DNA of 64,000 nucleotides from Rummeliibacillus sp963792445 (GCA_963792445.1 CAWBWO010000017.1:124001-188000), one strand, 5' to 3'; shown: positions 8,944 through 18,543, counted from the first letter of the stretch. A program made the numbers and translations. The notes: a model not told the origin generated them from the sequence alone.

Positions 8944-9681
8944 ATGGTTTACCCATCTTTTTACCCTTATGGGAATCAAATTCCTAGGAACTTTAATCCA
9001 TATGCGATGCAACAAATGATGCGCCCAATGCCTATTCCTCCTAGAGCAATGGGCAATTTTGGTGGTTTTCCTCAAGCTTTCCCTAGAGCAATGAATAATA
9101 TGAGTAATTTTGCAGGGGGACCTCAATCTTTCGCTAGAACTGCAAGTAATTTTGCTGGAATGACACAAGGATTTCCACGAGCTGCAAGTAATTTTGCAGG
9201 AGCTGCGAGGGCTGCAAATGCAGCTAGTAATGTTGCAGGGGCCGGGAGAGCAGCAAATGCAGCTAGTAATATAGCAGGGGCTGCTAAAGCTGCCGGAGTG
9301 GCTGATGCTGCGGGTAATGCAGCAGGGGGAGTAGCAAATATGTTTGGTGGCTTTTCAAAGTTTGACCAATACTTAAAAACTGCTGATCAATTATTTTCCA
9401 CAGCTCAGAAATTTACACCAATGGTCAAACAATTTTCGCCAATGTTCCAAAATCTTCCTGCACTTTATAAACTTTATAAAGGGTTCCAATCAATACCTAG
9501 CAATAACGATCAAGGAGCTCAAAAACAAGAAAACACAAAGTCAACAAAAGGGCCAATGAAATTTAAATTTGGCGGAAATAGATCGCAACCTACTCAGCAA
9601 GAACAAGAACAAACCAAAACACCTTCCTATACACTTGAATCTCGCCCTTCTATGCCCAGAATTTTCCAACCGCCATTATAA
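8944..9681 (+). CDS. yqfQ: YqfQ/VrrA-family Ala/Gly/Asn-rich protein with 13-residue repeats
   Basis: A 245-residue protein of the YqfQ-like family, which includes B. anthracis VrrA, known for variable repeats. The start is Pro/Met/Phe-rich, the middle (about 40-135) is Ala/Asn/Gly-rich with ASNFAG units, then 13-residue repeats GAxRAANAASNxA. A conserved helical segment FDQYLKTADQLFSTAQKF follows, then a polar Gln/Thr/Lys tail. It is probably a spore or coat-associated structural protein. AAAGGAG fixes the ATG at 8944. It sits between cshB and ispH as in B. subtilis. Confidence 0.82.
   Translation: MVYPSFYPYGNQIPRNFNPYAMQQMMRPMPIPPRAMGNFGGFPQAFPRAMNNMSNFAGGPQSFARTASNFAGMTQGFPRAASNFAGAARAANAASNVAGAGRAANAASNIAGAAKAAGVADAAGNAAGGVANMFGGFSKFDQYLKTADQLFSTAQKFTPMVKQFSPMFQNLPALYKLYKGFQSIPSNNDQGAQKQENTKSTKGPMKFKFGGNRSQPTQQEQEQTKTPSYTLESRPSMPRIFQPPL
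9202..9280 (+). repeat. 39-bp tandem repeat inside yqfQ
   Basis: Two adjacent, nearly identical 39-bp units (about 9202-9240 and 9241-9279) encode GAARAANAASNVA and GAGRAANAASNIA. A third degenerate unit follows. Because the unit is a multiple of three, copy number can change without breaking the frame. Confidence 0.8.
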
Positions 9682-9698
9682 CGAAATAAACGATTATT

Positions 9699-9727
9699 TT
9701 GTATTAGTTTCCGGAGTCCGTTATAAT
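9699..9727 (+). promoter_or_regulatory. Sigma-A promoter of ispH
   Basis: -35 TTGTAT (9699-9704) and a perfect -10 TATAAT (9722-9727) are separated by 17 bases. Confidence 0.8.
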
Positions 9728-9760
9728 AAAACATAGCGAGCAATGAAAGGAGTTCGAATC

Positions 9761-10744
9761 ATGCAAGTCATTAAAATCACACCACGAGGCTATTGCTATG
9801 GCGTTGTAGATGCTATGGTTATCGCACGAAATGCAGCCTTAGACAAATCATTGCCTAGACCAATATATATTCTTGGAATGATCGTCCATAATAAACACGT
9901 AACTGATGCATTCGAACAAGATGGCATCATCACATTAGACGGTAAAAACCGCTTAGAAATATTAGAAAAAGTAGATAAGGGGACTGTTATCTTCACAGCT
10001 CACGGAGTCTCTCCTGAAGTTCGTGAGTTAGCTAGAAGAAAAGGGCTAATTTCAATTGATGCAACATGCCCTGATGTAACAGTTACTCATAGTTTAATAG
10101 ATGAAAAGTCAAAAGAAGGCTACGACATTATTTATATCGGTAAAAAAGGGCATCCAGAACCAGAAGGCGCTATAGGGGTTGCTCCTGGCCATGTACATCT
10201 GGTACAAAATATTGAAGATATTGATCAACTTCAGTTAACAAGAGATAAAATTCTTGTAACGAACCAAACAACGATGAGTCAATGGGACGTCTCTCATTTA
10301 ATGGATCATTTACAAGAAAAATATCCAAATATTGAAGTTCATAAGGAAATTTGCTTAGCAACCCAAGTTCGCCAAGAGGCTGTAGCAAAACAAGCTGATG
10401 CTGCGGACTTACTAATTGTAGTTGGAGATCCTAAAAGTAATAACTCGAATCGTTTAACGCAAGTATCTGAAGAAATTGCACATACGAAATCTTATCGTAT
10501 TGCTGATTTATCAGAGCTTAAATTAGAGTGGCTTGAAGGTGTTAATACAGTCGGTGTAACGGCTGGCGCTTCAACACCAACACCAATTGTTAAAGAGGTT
10601 ATCAAATTTTTAGAACAATACGATCCAAATGATTCTACAACACATCGTTTAGACCGTTCTGTAACTTTAGATAAAATTTTACCTAAGATTAAACAACCAA
10701 CTCCAGTTAAGAAAATCTTGCCTTATAATTTAGCAGAAAAATAA
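9761..10744 (+). CDS. ispH: 4-hydroxy-3-methylbut-2-enyl diphosphate reductase IspH
   Basis: A 327-residue iron-sulphur enzyme for the last step of the MEP isoprenoid pathway, making IPP and DMAPP. The three cluster cysteines are at about 12, 103 and 198, and the substrate-binding His residues at 43 and 81 are also in place. NQTTMS and the late ASTPTPIVKEV motif are typical. The ATG at 9761 has AAAGGAG upstream; an earlier ATG lacks one. It has its own promoter and a shared bidirectional terminator. Confidence 0.95.
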   Translation: MQVIKITPRGYCYGVVDAMVIARNAALDKSLPRPIYILGMIVHNKHVTDAFEQDGIITLDGKNRLEILEKVDKGTVIFTAHGVSPEVRELARRKGLISIDATCPDVTVTHSLIDEKSKEGYDIIYIGKKGHPEPEGAIGVAPGHVHLVQNIEDIDQLQLTRDKILVTNQTTMSQWDVSHLMDHLQEKYPNIEVHKEICLATQVRQEAVAKQADAADLLIVVGDPKSNNSNRLTQVSEEIAHTKSYRIADLSELKLEWLEGVNTVGVTAGASTPTPIVKEVIKFLEQYDPNDSTTHRLDRSVTLDKILPKIKQPTPVKKILPYNLAEK

Positions 10745-10806
10745 TAATTCACCATACATCTTCTTTAACAAAAAGAGGATGTTTATTTTGAGCTTATTTA
10801 AATAAT

Positions 10807-10856
10807 AAAAAGAGCAACTACATGGTTTTATTTCAAAACCACTAGTTGCTCTTTTT
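10807..10856. terminator. Bidirectional terminator between ispH and yqfO
   Basis: A long stem (10807-10829 with 10834-10856, one mismatch) with A-runs on one side and T-runs on the other, so it can end both converging transcripts. Confidence 0.88.
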
Positions 10857-10863
10857 ATATTTT

Positions 10864-11982
10864 CTATATAAATTGGAAAGGTTCAGTTGATAAATTAGAA
10901 GGGATAAATGTGCAATCAATTTTGCGGTCTTTACAAAGTGAAGTCATTTTTTCTGCCACTCCAACCTTCATAATACTTTCTACATGATGACCTGGATCGA
11001 CAATATGTAATCCTATACTTTCTGCATCTTGTGCTACATGGAAATACATATCGCCAGTTACAAATACATCAGCACCTGATCGTTTTGCTGCATAAATGTA
11101 TTTGTTCCCATCACCACCAAGAACAGCAATTTTTGAGACCTTTGAGTTTAAATCCCCTACAACTCTAACTTTAGGTACATGTAATGTTTTCTTAACATGT
11201 TCTGCAAATTCCTTTAACGTCATGGTATCTACTGTACCAATTCTTCCTAAACCCATCTCTTTTGCAGGTGTTTCCAGAGTAAATAGATCATATGCAGGTT
11301 CCTCATACGGATGATGATTTAACATAGCTCTTAATACTTTATTTTTATTGTTTTCTCCTAGGACAACCTCTATTTTCACTTCATTCTCAACGTGTAATTT
11401 TCCAATCTCTCCAGTAAACGGCTGAGCACCATCTAATGCTCTAAATCTCCCTTGTCCAGAGATTGTGTAACTACATGAGTCATAATCACCAATTTTGCCA
11501 GCACCAGCACCTGCTAATGCTTGGCGTAACGCTTCTGCATGGTCTTCTGGAACAAAGACAGCTAGCTTCAACATTTTTTCTGTAAACGTTGGTACAAGTA
11601 CTTCACAATTTTTTAATTGTAATGCTTCCGCAAGAAGGTCATTTACTCCCCCATCTGCTACATCTAGATTGGTATGTGCAGCGTAAACGGCAATATCATG
11701 CTTGATGCATTTTTCTAACAATTTGCCTTGTGGTGTATCTGTACGTAGATTTGGAAGTTTTCTAAAAATGGGTGGATGATGCGCAATGATTAATTCACAA
11801 GATCTTTCAATTGCTTCATCAACAACTCGTTCGTTCACATCAAGTGTGACTAGAACTTTTGATACGGGCTTATTTAATGTACCAATGGCTAATCCAATTG
11901 GGTCACCATCCATTGCTGCAATTTTCTTTGGAGACCAAGATTCAAAGAGCTGAATAAGTTCTTGCCCATTTGTTTGTTTCAT
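10864..11982 (-). CDS. yqfO: NIF3-family protein YqfO
   Basis: A 372-residue NIF3/DUF34 protein of the long type with a PII/CutA-like domain inserted between two NIF3 halves. Metal-binding motifs include AHHPPIF, HTNLD near residue 100, and TGDMYFHVAQDA plus GHHVES in the second half. The family binds metals and is often called GTP cyclohydrolase 1 type 2 homologue; its true substrate is unsettled. The ATG overlaps the trmK stop (TAATG), so the two are translationally coupled, as in B. subtilis yqfN-yqfO. Confidence 0.9.
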   Translation of the reverse strand: MKQTNGQELIQLFESWSPKKIAAMDGDPIGLAIGTLNKPVSKVLVTLDVNERVVDEAIERSCELIIAHHPPIFRKLPNLRTDTPQGKLLEKCIKHDIAVYAAHTNLDVADGGVNDLLAEALQLKNCEVLVPTFTEKMLKLAVFVPEDHAEALRQALAGAGAGKIGDYDSCSYTISGQGRFRALDGAQPFTGEIGKLHVENEVKIEVVLGENNKNKVLRAMLNHHPYEEPAYDLFTLETPAKEMGLGRIGTVDTMTLKEFAEHVKKTLHVPKVRVVGDLNSKVSKIAVLGGDGNKYIYAAKRSGADVFVTGDMYFHVAQDAESIGLHIVDPGHHVESIMKVGVAEKMTSLCKDRKIDCTFIPSNLSTEPFQFI

Positions 11983-12677
11983 TATTTAAGAACCCCCTTT
12001 ACCAATTCAATACGCTGCTGCAATTCTTTTGTTTTCTCTATAATTTCAGCTGATTGATCTGCTTTTTCAAGTGCTTGTAATACATTTTGCCATTGTGCGA
12101 TTTCTCGTTCCCATTTTTCTTTGAAGACTTCATTTTGTTGTCTCATAAGTATTGGACCGAGTAATAGTTCTTCGTCAGATAGGTTTTCTGAACCTGGTTC
12201 TAACACTAATACTTCATAGATTTTGTCATCTTCTTTTAAGATTGCTTCATCTACTATTTTCCAATTATTGTTTTTGGACCATTCGCGGATTGCTATAGCG
12301 TGTATATTGGGTTGCAAAATTAAGCGTTCAACTCCAAATAATCGAGCGCCATCTTTTTCTAAGATAGAGGCAATTAGTGGACCACCCATCCCTGCAATAG
12401 TAACGGCTGTCACATGGTCATCTTGTTCGATTGCTTGTAGGCCATCAGCTAGTCGTACTGAGATATCATTTTGCAATCCCTCTTGTTGTACTTCGCGACA
12501 TGCTGATTCATAAGGCCCTTTTACTACTTCACCGGCAATTGCACCAATCACTTGTCTTTTTAATACTAAATAACATGGTAAGTAAGCATGATCACTACCT
12601 ATATCTGCAACTTTCGCATTTTGAGGTACAAATGATGCAACTTGTTCAAGTCGTTTAGATAATTTTTGTGCATTCAT
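11982..12677 (-). CDS. trmK: tRNA (adenine22-N1)-methyltransferase TrmK
   Basis: A 231-residue class I SAM methyltransferase of the TrmK (YqfN) family, which makes m1A22 in tRNA. Motif I VADIGSDHAYLP, then GEVVKGP and AGMGGPLI are family hallmarks. A helical C-terminal domain (last 70 or so residues) is Glu/Gln-rich. The ATG at 12677 with GAAGGAG is preferred over one 18 codons earlier. It is followed directly by yqfO. Confidence 0.92.
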   Translation of the reverse strand: MNAQKLSKRLEQVASFVPQNAKVADIGSDHAYLPCYLVLKRQVIGAIAGEVVKGPYESACREVQQEGLQNDISVRLADGLQAIEQDDHVTAVTIAGMGGPLIASILEKDGARLFGVERLILQPNIHAIAIREWSKNNNWKIVDEAILKEDDKIYEVLVLEPGSENLSDEELLLGPILMRQQNEVFKEKWEREIAQWQNVLQALEKADQSAEIIEKTKELQQRIELVKGVLK

Positions 12678-12790
12678 ATAACGAACACTCCTTCTATAAA
12701 GTATTGTATCCAATCCCAGTATTTTTTGCATTTAAGGTGTTGCTTTTATGACTTTTTAGCAACTCGGTAAAAAGAATCCGTTTACAAATG

Positions 12791-12836
12791 AAGGACCGCC
12801 TTAAAAGTGTTTCACCACTTTTAAGACAGTCCCTTT
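12791..12836 (-). terminator. Hairpin downstream of cccA
   Basis: CTTAAAAGTG (12800-12809) pairs perfectly with CACTTTTAAG (12816-12825), and the flanks extend the stem with wobble pairs and a bulge. The T tract after it is weak. It resembles the terminator at 32785-32822. Confidence 0.6.
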
Positions 12837-12858
12837 GGAAAACATATATAAGAATTAA

Positions 12859-13242
12859 TTATTTTAATTCAGAGATATATTTAGCCATAGCGTCAAGTTC
12901 AGCACCTGAAACTAAACCAGCTGGCATTCCGCCTCTACCGTTTGTAAGAATGCCTTTTACGTCTGCTTCAGATAATCCAGTACCATGTAAGTTTGGACCT
13001 ACTTGGCCTTTAAGATCTCCACCATGACAAGCGATACATTTTTGTTGTGCGATTGCTTTAGGATCTACATCGCCACCTGCTGCTGCTTCGCCTTTTTGTT
13101 CAGCTTTTTGTTCAGTTGTAGCTTCATTTCCGCTTTTAGCGATTTCGGCTTTTTTATCTGCTCCTCCAATAGACAAGAAGAAGATAACACCTATACCGAA
13201 TGCCATAATTAAGATATACGGAATAATTGGATTTTTTTTCAT
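12859..13242 (-). CDS. cccA: Membrane-anchored cytochrome c-550 CccA
   Basis: A 127-residue small cytochrome c. One N-terminal membrane anchor (about 7-27) is followed by a charged, low-complexity linker and a heme domain with CIACH (69-73) and the axial Met in GGMPAG (about 106). It carries electrons on the outer face of the membrane between the cytochrome bc complex and oxidases. In B. subtilis cccA also lies between sigA and trmK. It is transcribed alone. Confidence 0.93.
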   Translation of the reverse strand: MKKNPIIPYILIMAFGIGVIFFLSIGGADKKAEIAKSGNEATTEQKAEQKGEAAAGGDVDPKAIAQQKCIACHGGDLKGQVGPNLHGTGLSEADVKGILTNGRGGMPAGLVSGAELDAMAKYISELK

Positions 13243-13385
13243 GATTTTACCTCCCTTATAAGTTCAATCTATTTTTATAAATAGAATCAGTCAACACTTA
13301 ATATTGTACTTCAAACTTCCCAAAACGAAAAGTCTTTCGGTGTAAATTTTCGCTTGTTTGTGACAAATTTGACAAATTCCACTCT

Positions 13386-14525
13386 TTAACACCCAATTTG
13401 TCTTGCTATTACCATTCTTTGTACTTCAGAGGTACCTTCGCCAATTTCTAACAATTTGGCATCTCTTAAATAACGTTCTACTTCAAATTCTTTCATGTAG
13501 CCGTATCCACCATGGATTTGTATAGCCTCTCGTGCAATCTCCATAGCTATTTCCGTTGCATATAACTTTGCCATGGATGCCTCTTTGGTAAATGGTTTTT
13601 GCTGGTCTTTTAGCCATGCTGCTTTGTATAGCATATTTCTCGCTAATTCGATTTTCAAAGCCATATCAGCTAATTTAAATTGTGTTACTTGAAATGAAAT
13701 AATCGCTTGTCCGAACTGTTTTCTTTCCTTTGCATAATTGAGAGCTCTTGAAAATGCAGCTTGTGCAATTCCAACTGCCATTGCAGCAATACCAATTCTT
13801 CCACCATCTAATGTAGCGAGAAATTGTTTAAAGCCTTGACCTTCCGCACCCAATAAATTATCTTTTGGAACTTGAACATCCTGTAAAATAAGTTCTGTTG
13901 TATTTGACGAATTTAACCCCATTTTGTCATATGGTTCACGAATTGTAAATCCTGGACGGTCAGTTGGCACAATGATTGCACTAATTTGCTTTTTACCATT
14001 TTTACTTTCTGTAAGTGCAGTAAGCGCCAGATGTTTTGCATAGCTAGCATTTGTAATATATACTTTACTACCATTAATTGTATATAAATTGTTTTCAAGT
14101 TTGGCTGTTGTCTCCGTCCCTCCAGCATCTGAACCCGCATTTGGCTCTGTTAAACCAAATGCCCCTAATGATTCACCTGTACAAATTGGCGTTAAAAATT
14201 TTTCCTTTTGTTCCTTTGTTCCAAATAAATGGAGTGGTGCACCTCCTAAAGAAATATGAGCAGAGTACGTAATTCCTGTAGATGCACAAGCTCTACTCAA
14301 TTCCTCAGTTACGATTGCAAAACTAATTGTATCTGCACCTGCTCCACCATAAGTTTCTTCAAAAGGTAATCCCATTATTCCCATTTCGCCTAATTGTTTA
14401 AAAATTTCTCTTGGAAACTGTTTTGTGCGATCCCTTTCAACTGCTCCCGGTGCAACAACTTCATCAGCAAATTCCTTAATCATTTTCTGTAACATTCTTT
14501 GCTCATCGTTCAATTCGAAATTCAA
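13386..14525 (-). CDS. Acyl-CoA dehydrogenase
   Basis: A 379-residue flavin-dependent acyl-CoA dehydrogenase. Visible signatures are AFGLTEPNAGSDAGG, the helical Arg-rich FAD/CoA region, and the C-terminal IQIHGGYGYMKEFEVERYLRDAKLLEIGEGTSEVQRMVIAR. The catalytic Glu is probably in LEIGEGTSE, the usual place for short-chain types. A TTG at 14525 fits AGGGAG best, giving MNFELNDEQ; a GTG at 14534 overlaps the ribosome site. It lies between cccA and sigA, where B. subtilis has no such gene. Confidence 0.88.
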   Translation of the reverse strand: MNFELNDEQRMLQKMIKEFADEVVAPGAVERDRTKQFPREIFKQLGEMGIMGLPFEETYGGAGADTISFAIVTEELSRACASTGITYSAHISLGGAPLHLFGTKEQKEKFLTPICTGESLGAFGLTEPNAGSDAGGTETTAKLENNLYTINGSKVYITNASYAKHLALTALTESKNGKKQISAIIVPTDRPGFTIREPYDKMGLNSSNTTELILQDVQVPKDNLLGAEGQGFKQFLATLDGGRIGIAAMAVGIAQAAFSRALNYAKERKQFGQAIISFQVTQFKLADMALKIELARNMLYKAAWLKDQQKPFTKEASMAKLYATEIAMEIAREAIQIHGGYGYMKEFEVERYLRDAKLLEIGEGTSEVQRMVIARQIGC

Positions 14526-14619
14526 CAAAATCACTCCCTAATTGAAGTTACAAACAAACCGTTATACAGAATAATATTGTTAAAAAGTCGAAAAAAGAAG
14601 CTATCAAAATGAAAATGAC

Positions 14620-15207
14620 TCAATAAAAGATCATATAGAAAATGATGATGATGAAACCAATAATTCCAGAAATTTTAAAATAAATTAAGTTCAATAACTT
14701 TCCAGAGATTACCCATAATAGGCAATTAAAAATTAGGACCCCATAAAGAAGATTTAAACTACCATCTAAAAAAATATTCACTAATTTTATAGATACGCCT
14801 AAAATCAATAAGGCGATTGTTGCATATGTAAAGGTTGTCATAATTGTTTTAGTTGATGCATATTTAAAAGCTAAAAATAATAGACAGATTATAGTACAAA
14901 CGCTAAGTATTAACGGAATTATCACAAATGGCGCTTTCAGAACAAATAACGTGATGAATAGTACAATGGCAGCAAAGAATATGAAAAACACTTTCCAATG
15001 ATTTTCTTTCTTGCTTGTATGTAAGATTGAATTTGTTGCACTTACCTCTACTTTTGAATGATCATTTAACCCTTCAGAATATAGCGTTATTAAAAAATCG
15101 CAGTAATGTTCGGGCAGTAATTTATTATTCTTCCAAAATATAATTTCGTTAAGGATTACTTCTTTCTTTTGACTGTTCACATCCAGATCCTCCAGCTTTA
15201 GTAACAA
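14620..15207 (-). CDS. Multi-pass membrane protein, unknown
   Basis: A 195-residue protein with a soluble N-terminal part (about 1-70, ending near HTSKKENHWK) and about five hydrophobic segments. The N-terminal pattern KKEVILNEIIFWKNNKLLPEHYCDFL resembles the short cytosolic domain seen in many Bacillales membrane proteins of unknown function. The start is a TTG with AGGGGG five bases before it. It lies downstream of sigA but beyond that operon's terminator. Confidence 0.6.
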   Translation of the reverse strand: MLLKLEDLDVNSQKKEVILNEIIFWKNNKLLPEHYCDFLITLYSEGLNDHSKVEVSATNSILHTSKKENHWKVFFIFFAAIVLFITLFVLKAPFVIIPLILSVCTIICLLFLAFKYASTKTIMTTFTYATIALLILGVSIKLVNIFLDGSLNLLYGVLIFNCLLWVISGKLLNLIYFKISGIIGFIIIIFYMIFY

Positions 15208-15228
15208 CTTTCCCCCTCATTTTACCAT

Positions 15229-15261
15229 TAAAAAAGGTATCCCAACATGTTAGGATACCTT
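15229..15261 (-). terminator. Terminator of the dnaG-sigA operon
   Basis: A 9-bp perfect stem (15234-15242 with 15253-15261) with T-run TTTTTT on the minus strand, 28 bases after the sigA stop. Confidence 0.85.
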
Positions 15262-15288
15262 AAATTTTTTATTATTTTTGAAAAAAGC

Positions 15289-16437
15289 CTATTCTAAAAA
15301 GTCTTTTAATCGTTTACTACGTGAAGGATGACGTAATTTTCGTAGTGCCTTCGCTTCGATTTGACGAATACGCTCTCTTGTAACACCAAATACTTTCCCT
15401 ACTTCTTCAAGTGTACGAGTACGTCCATCATCTAAACCAAAACGTAAGCGTAGAACATTTTCTTCACGATCTGTAAGTGTATCTAAAACATCTTCTAATT
15501 GTTCTTTCAAAAGTTCGTAAGCAGCATGATCTGAAGGAGATTGCGCTTCAGAGTCTTCAATAAAATCTCCTAAATGTGAATCATCTTCTTCACCTATTGG
15601 TGTTTCTAATGAGACAGGTTCTTGTGCGATTTTAAGGATTTCACGAACTTTTTCTGGAGCTAAATCCATTTCTTCCCCAATTTCTTCAGGAGTTGGTTCG
15701 CGACCTAAATCTTGAAGTAATTGACGTTGAACACGAATTAATTTATTAATTGTTTCGACCATATGCACAGGAATACGGATTGTACGTGCTTGGTCAGCAA
15801 TTGCACGAGTAATTGCTTGGCGAATCCACCAAGTTGCATAAGTTGAGAACTTGAAACCTTTGCGGTAGTCGAATTTTTCAACAGCTTTGATTAGGCCCAT
15901 GTTTCCTTCTTGTATTAAATCAAGGAATAACATGCCACGTCCTACATAACGTTTTGCAATACTAACTACAAGACGTAGATTCGCTTCTGCTAGACGTTTG
16001 CGTGCTTCATCGTCACCTTGCTCAATACGTTCAGCAAGTGCAATTTCTTCTTCTGCGCTTAATAAGTCAACTCGACCAATTTCCTTTAGATACATTCGAA
16101 CGGGGTCGTTAATTTTGACGCCTGGTGGAACACTTAAATCATTCAAGTCAAACGTTTCTTCATGTTCATTGCCTTTAAGAAGACGATCTAAATTTTCTTC
16201 ATCGCCATCTTTACCACCTAATTCAATGCCATTTGATTCAAGTTTTTCGATGAATTCTTCGACTTGGTCAGCTTCCATTTCATAGGTTTGTAATTTATCA
16301 GCAATTTCCGCATAAGTTAATTCACCATTCTTCTTACCTGTTTCTAGTAAGAATTTTTTTGTTTCTTCTAATGTATGTTCATGTTCAACTACTTTTACTT
16401 TTTGTACATCGTTTGAACGTTTTGACTTGTCCGCCAC
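15289..16437 (-). CDS. sigA: RNA polymerase housekeeping sigma factor SigA
   Basis: A 382-residue group 1 sigma factor. Regions in order: an acidic N-terminal domain, region 1.2 (DPVRMYLKEIGRVDLLS), region 2 with the FSTYATWWIRQAITRAIADQ melting and -10 helix, region 3, and region 4 with the -35 helix-turn-helix VTRERIRQIEAKALRKL. Complete and normal in length. GTG start with AAGGAGG upstream. Last gene of ccpN-ppsR-dnaG-sigA; 41 bases separate it from dnaG. Confidence 0.97.
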   Translation of the reverse strand: MADKSKRSNDVQKVKVVEHEHTLEETKKFLLETGKKNGELTYAEIADKLQTYEMEADQVEEFIEKLESNGIELGGKDGDEENLDRLLKGNEHEETFDLNDLSVPPGVKINDPVRMYLKEIGRVDLLSAEEEIALAERIEQGDDEARKRLAEANLRLVVSIAKRYVGRGMLFLDLIQEGNMGLIKAVEKFDYRKGFKFSTYATWWIRQAITRAIADQARTIRIPVHMVETINKLIRVQRQLLQDLGREPTPEEIGEEMDLAPEKVREILKIAQEPVSLETPIGEEDDSHLGDFIEDSEAQSPSDHAAYELLKEQLEDVLDTLTDREENVLRLRFGLDDGRTRTLEEVGKVFGVTRERIRQIEAKALRKLRHPSRSKRLKDFLE

Positions 16438-16478
16438 AGGTGTTTCCTCCTTCTAACAATCACTATCCCACTATACAG

Positions 16479-18308
16479 TTACACTTTTGATAGTGATCTC
16501 CTTAAATCAATAACTTCTTGTGAAAGCTGCAATGCACTTTTTTGGTCATGCATTTTCTCTGCTTCTTTTATAGCATGTGTTTTATCTTGTATTTGTTGCT
16601 TGATCATAAATTTTTTCATTTCTTTCAAGCAATCGGAAATTTCCTCCTCAGCATGATTCGGATCACGCTCTACAAGAGCAGCTTCCATAATAATTTTGCG
16701 TAGCTCTCTATCACCAATGACTTCAGCAAAGCGTTGATAATCAGCTTTTTGATGTTCTTCATAAAAACCGATGAGGTGAATAAAGATAGCCATATAATCA
16801 TCCCGTATAAAGGGATTTCCATTCTCTTCTTGACGAATTCTATCTACTACGTCAATGTTGTGTAACATATGTGCTAAGAGTAGTCTTTCCGCACGATCAG
16901 TCCCTGAGAGTGGTTTCTTTTGAAGAGTTAGCTGTGCTGGTATTGGGAGCGCCTTTGCTTGATGTTCTTTTTGATTAAAACTTTTTGCTATCTGCGCTTC
17001 CTTTTGACGTAATTGCATTTGTAAAGTTTCTTCAGAAATACTTGTTTCCATCGCTATTTGTTTGAGATATAATTCTTTTTCAATGGGAGAAATTCCTTCA
17101 ATCAAGTAATTCAATGCTTCATCAACATATTGCAATATGTCATTTTGGTATTGGAAATTTTTGCTTCTTCTTGCATACATCAACATAAACGCGACATAGC
17201 TCTGTGGTTCACTTATTACTTTTTCTTTAAAAGCTTCTGGACCAAATTGCTGTATATATTCATCAGGATCTAAACCTGTTGGAAGAACTGCAACTTCAAT
17301 TTTTAATCTTTCTGCATGTAGCATTTCTGCAGCTTTTCTTGCAGCTTCCCATCCAGCTTTATCACCGTCATAGCAAACAATTATATGATCAGTTAGACGT
17401 TTTAACTTTGTCATATGTTGTACCGTCAAAGCAGTACCCATTGATGCGACACCGTTAAAAACACCTGCTCTTTTGGCAGATAATACATCCATAAAACCTT
17501 CAAATAACACAACATTGCGTTCTTTTCGTATAATAGGTCTAGCTTGGTCTAAATTATATAACACTTGTCCTTTATGGAATATCGGTGATTCCGGACTATT
17601 TAAGTATTTGGCATCTTCCCCGCCACTATCCAAAATACGACCTGAGAACGCAATTATTTTGCCTTGCTCATCACGAATTGGAAACATAACACGGCCTCTG
17701 AAACGGTCGAAGTAGCCTGAACCGTCCTCACGTTTAATAATTAATCCGCACTGTTCCATTTCTTCTAAGCTAAAGCCTTTACGTGTTAAAAGTTGAGTTA
17801 ACGAATCCCAATGGGGCAAGGAAAAACCTATACCATTTGATTCAATTTCCTCACGTGTAAACCCTCTTTGTTGCAAATAATTTAGCCCTTGCTCGCCTTC
17901 TTCAGTATTTAGAAGTAAGTGTTGATAATACTCAGCGGCAAAAGCATGGGCATCCTTCATACGACTTTCCTCTTCGGAAATTGGATGCGTATGATGCTCA
18001 GGTGTTGATGAAACTTCGACATGTATGCCGACACGGTCACCAAGTTTAGCTGTAGCCTCTTGGAAAGAAATATTCTCAATATCCATTAAGAACGTTATAG
18101 CACTTCCTCCGGCACCACAGCCAAAGCAATGGAAAATTTGTTTATCTGTTGATACAGAAAATGAAGGCGTTTGTTCCCCGTGAAACGGACAAAGTCCAAA
18201 ATAGTTTCTTCCGCGCTTTGTTAACTGTACATAGTCGCCAACTACGTCAACAATATCCGTCTTTGAACGTATTTGTTCAATGATCTCTTCAGGTATTTTT
18301 TGCGCCAT
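16479..18308 (-). CDS. dnaG: DNA primase DnaG
   Basis: A 609-residue primase that makes RNA primers at the fork. The N-terminal CHC2 zinc finger (CPFH near 40 and CFGC near 61), the TOPRIM core (VLFEGFMDVLSA, then VCYDGDKAGWEA) and a C-terminal helicase-binding domain (about 440-609, Gln-rich) are all present. It precedes sigA in the macromolecular synthesis operon. The ribosome site is weak (GATGGTGATGG). Confidence 0.96.
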   Translation of the reverse strand: MAQKIPEEIIEQIRSKTDIVDVVGDYVQLTKRGRNYFGLCPFHGEQTPSFSVSTDKQIFHCFGCGAGGSAITFLMDIENISFQEATAKLGDRVGIHVEVSSTPEHHTHPISEEESRMKDAHAFAAEYYQHLLLNTEEGEQGLNYLQQRGFTREEIESNGIGFSLPHWDSLTQLLTRKGFSLEEMEQCGLIIKREDGSGYFDRFRGRVMFPIRDEQGKIIAFSGRILDSGGEDAKYLNSPESPIFHKGQVLYNLDQARPIIRKERNVVLFEGFMDVLSAKRAGVFNGVASMGTALTVQHMTKLKRLTDHIIVCYDGDKAGWEAARKAAEMLHAERLKIEVAVLPTGLDPDEYIQQFGPEAFKEKVISEPQSYVAFMLMYARRSKNFQYQNDILQYVDEALNYLIEGISPIEKELYLKQIAMETSISEETLQMQLRQKEAQIAKSFNQKEHQAKALPIPAQLTLQKKPLSGTDRAERLLLAHMLHNIDVVDRIRQEENGNPFIRDDYMAIFIHLIGFYEEHQKADYQRFAEVIGDRELRKIIMEAALVERDPNHAEEEISDCLKEMKKFMIKQQIQDKTHAIKEAEKMHDQKSALQLSQEVIDLRRSLSKV

Positions 18309-18501
18309 TCCATCACCATCTTTTTTTGCTCGTAACTAAAGTTCGAGATAATTACTTAAAAGTCCTTCATTTTTCGACAAAAAAATTTTATTTAAGTTAG
18401 TATGGCTAAAATCCTTGTAATTATTTTTACCACAATTTTTTATTATAAAACATTTCATTTGAAAATTCTATCATTTTTTCGATTATTTTCTGAAAAAACG
18501 C

Positions 18502-18526
18502 AAAAAAACCTCCTCAAAACAGGAGG
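18502..18526 (-). terminator. Terminator after ppsR
   Basis: CCTCCT/AGGAGG stem (18509-18514 with 18521-18526) followed on the minus strand by TTTTTTT. It should separate ppsR from the dnaG-sigA transcript, so dnaG needs its own promoter in 18310-18500; a TATAAT lies in that AT-rich stretch. Confidence 0.8.
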
Positions 18527-18543
18527 AGAACATGCTTAAGTTA

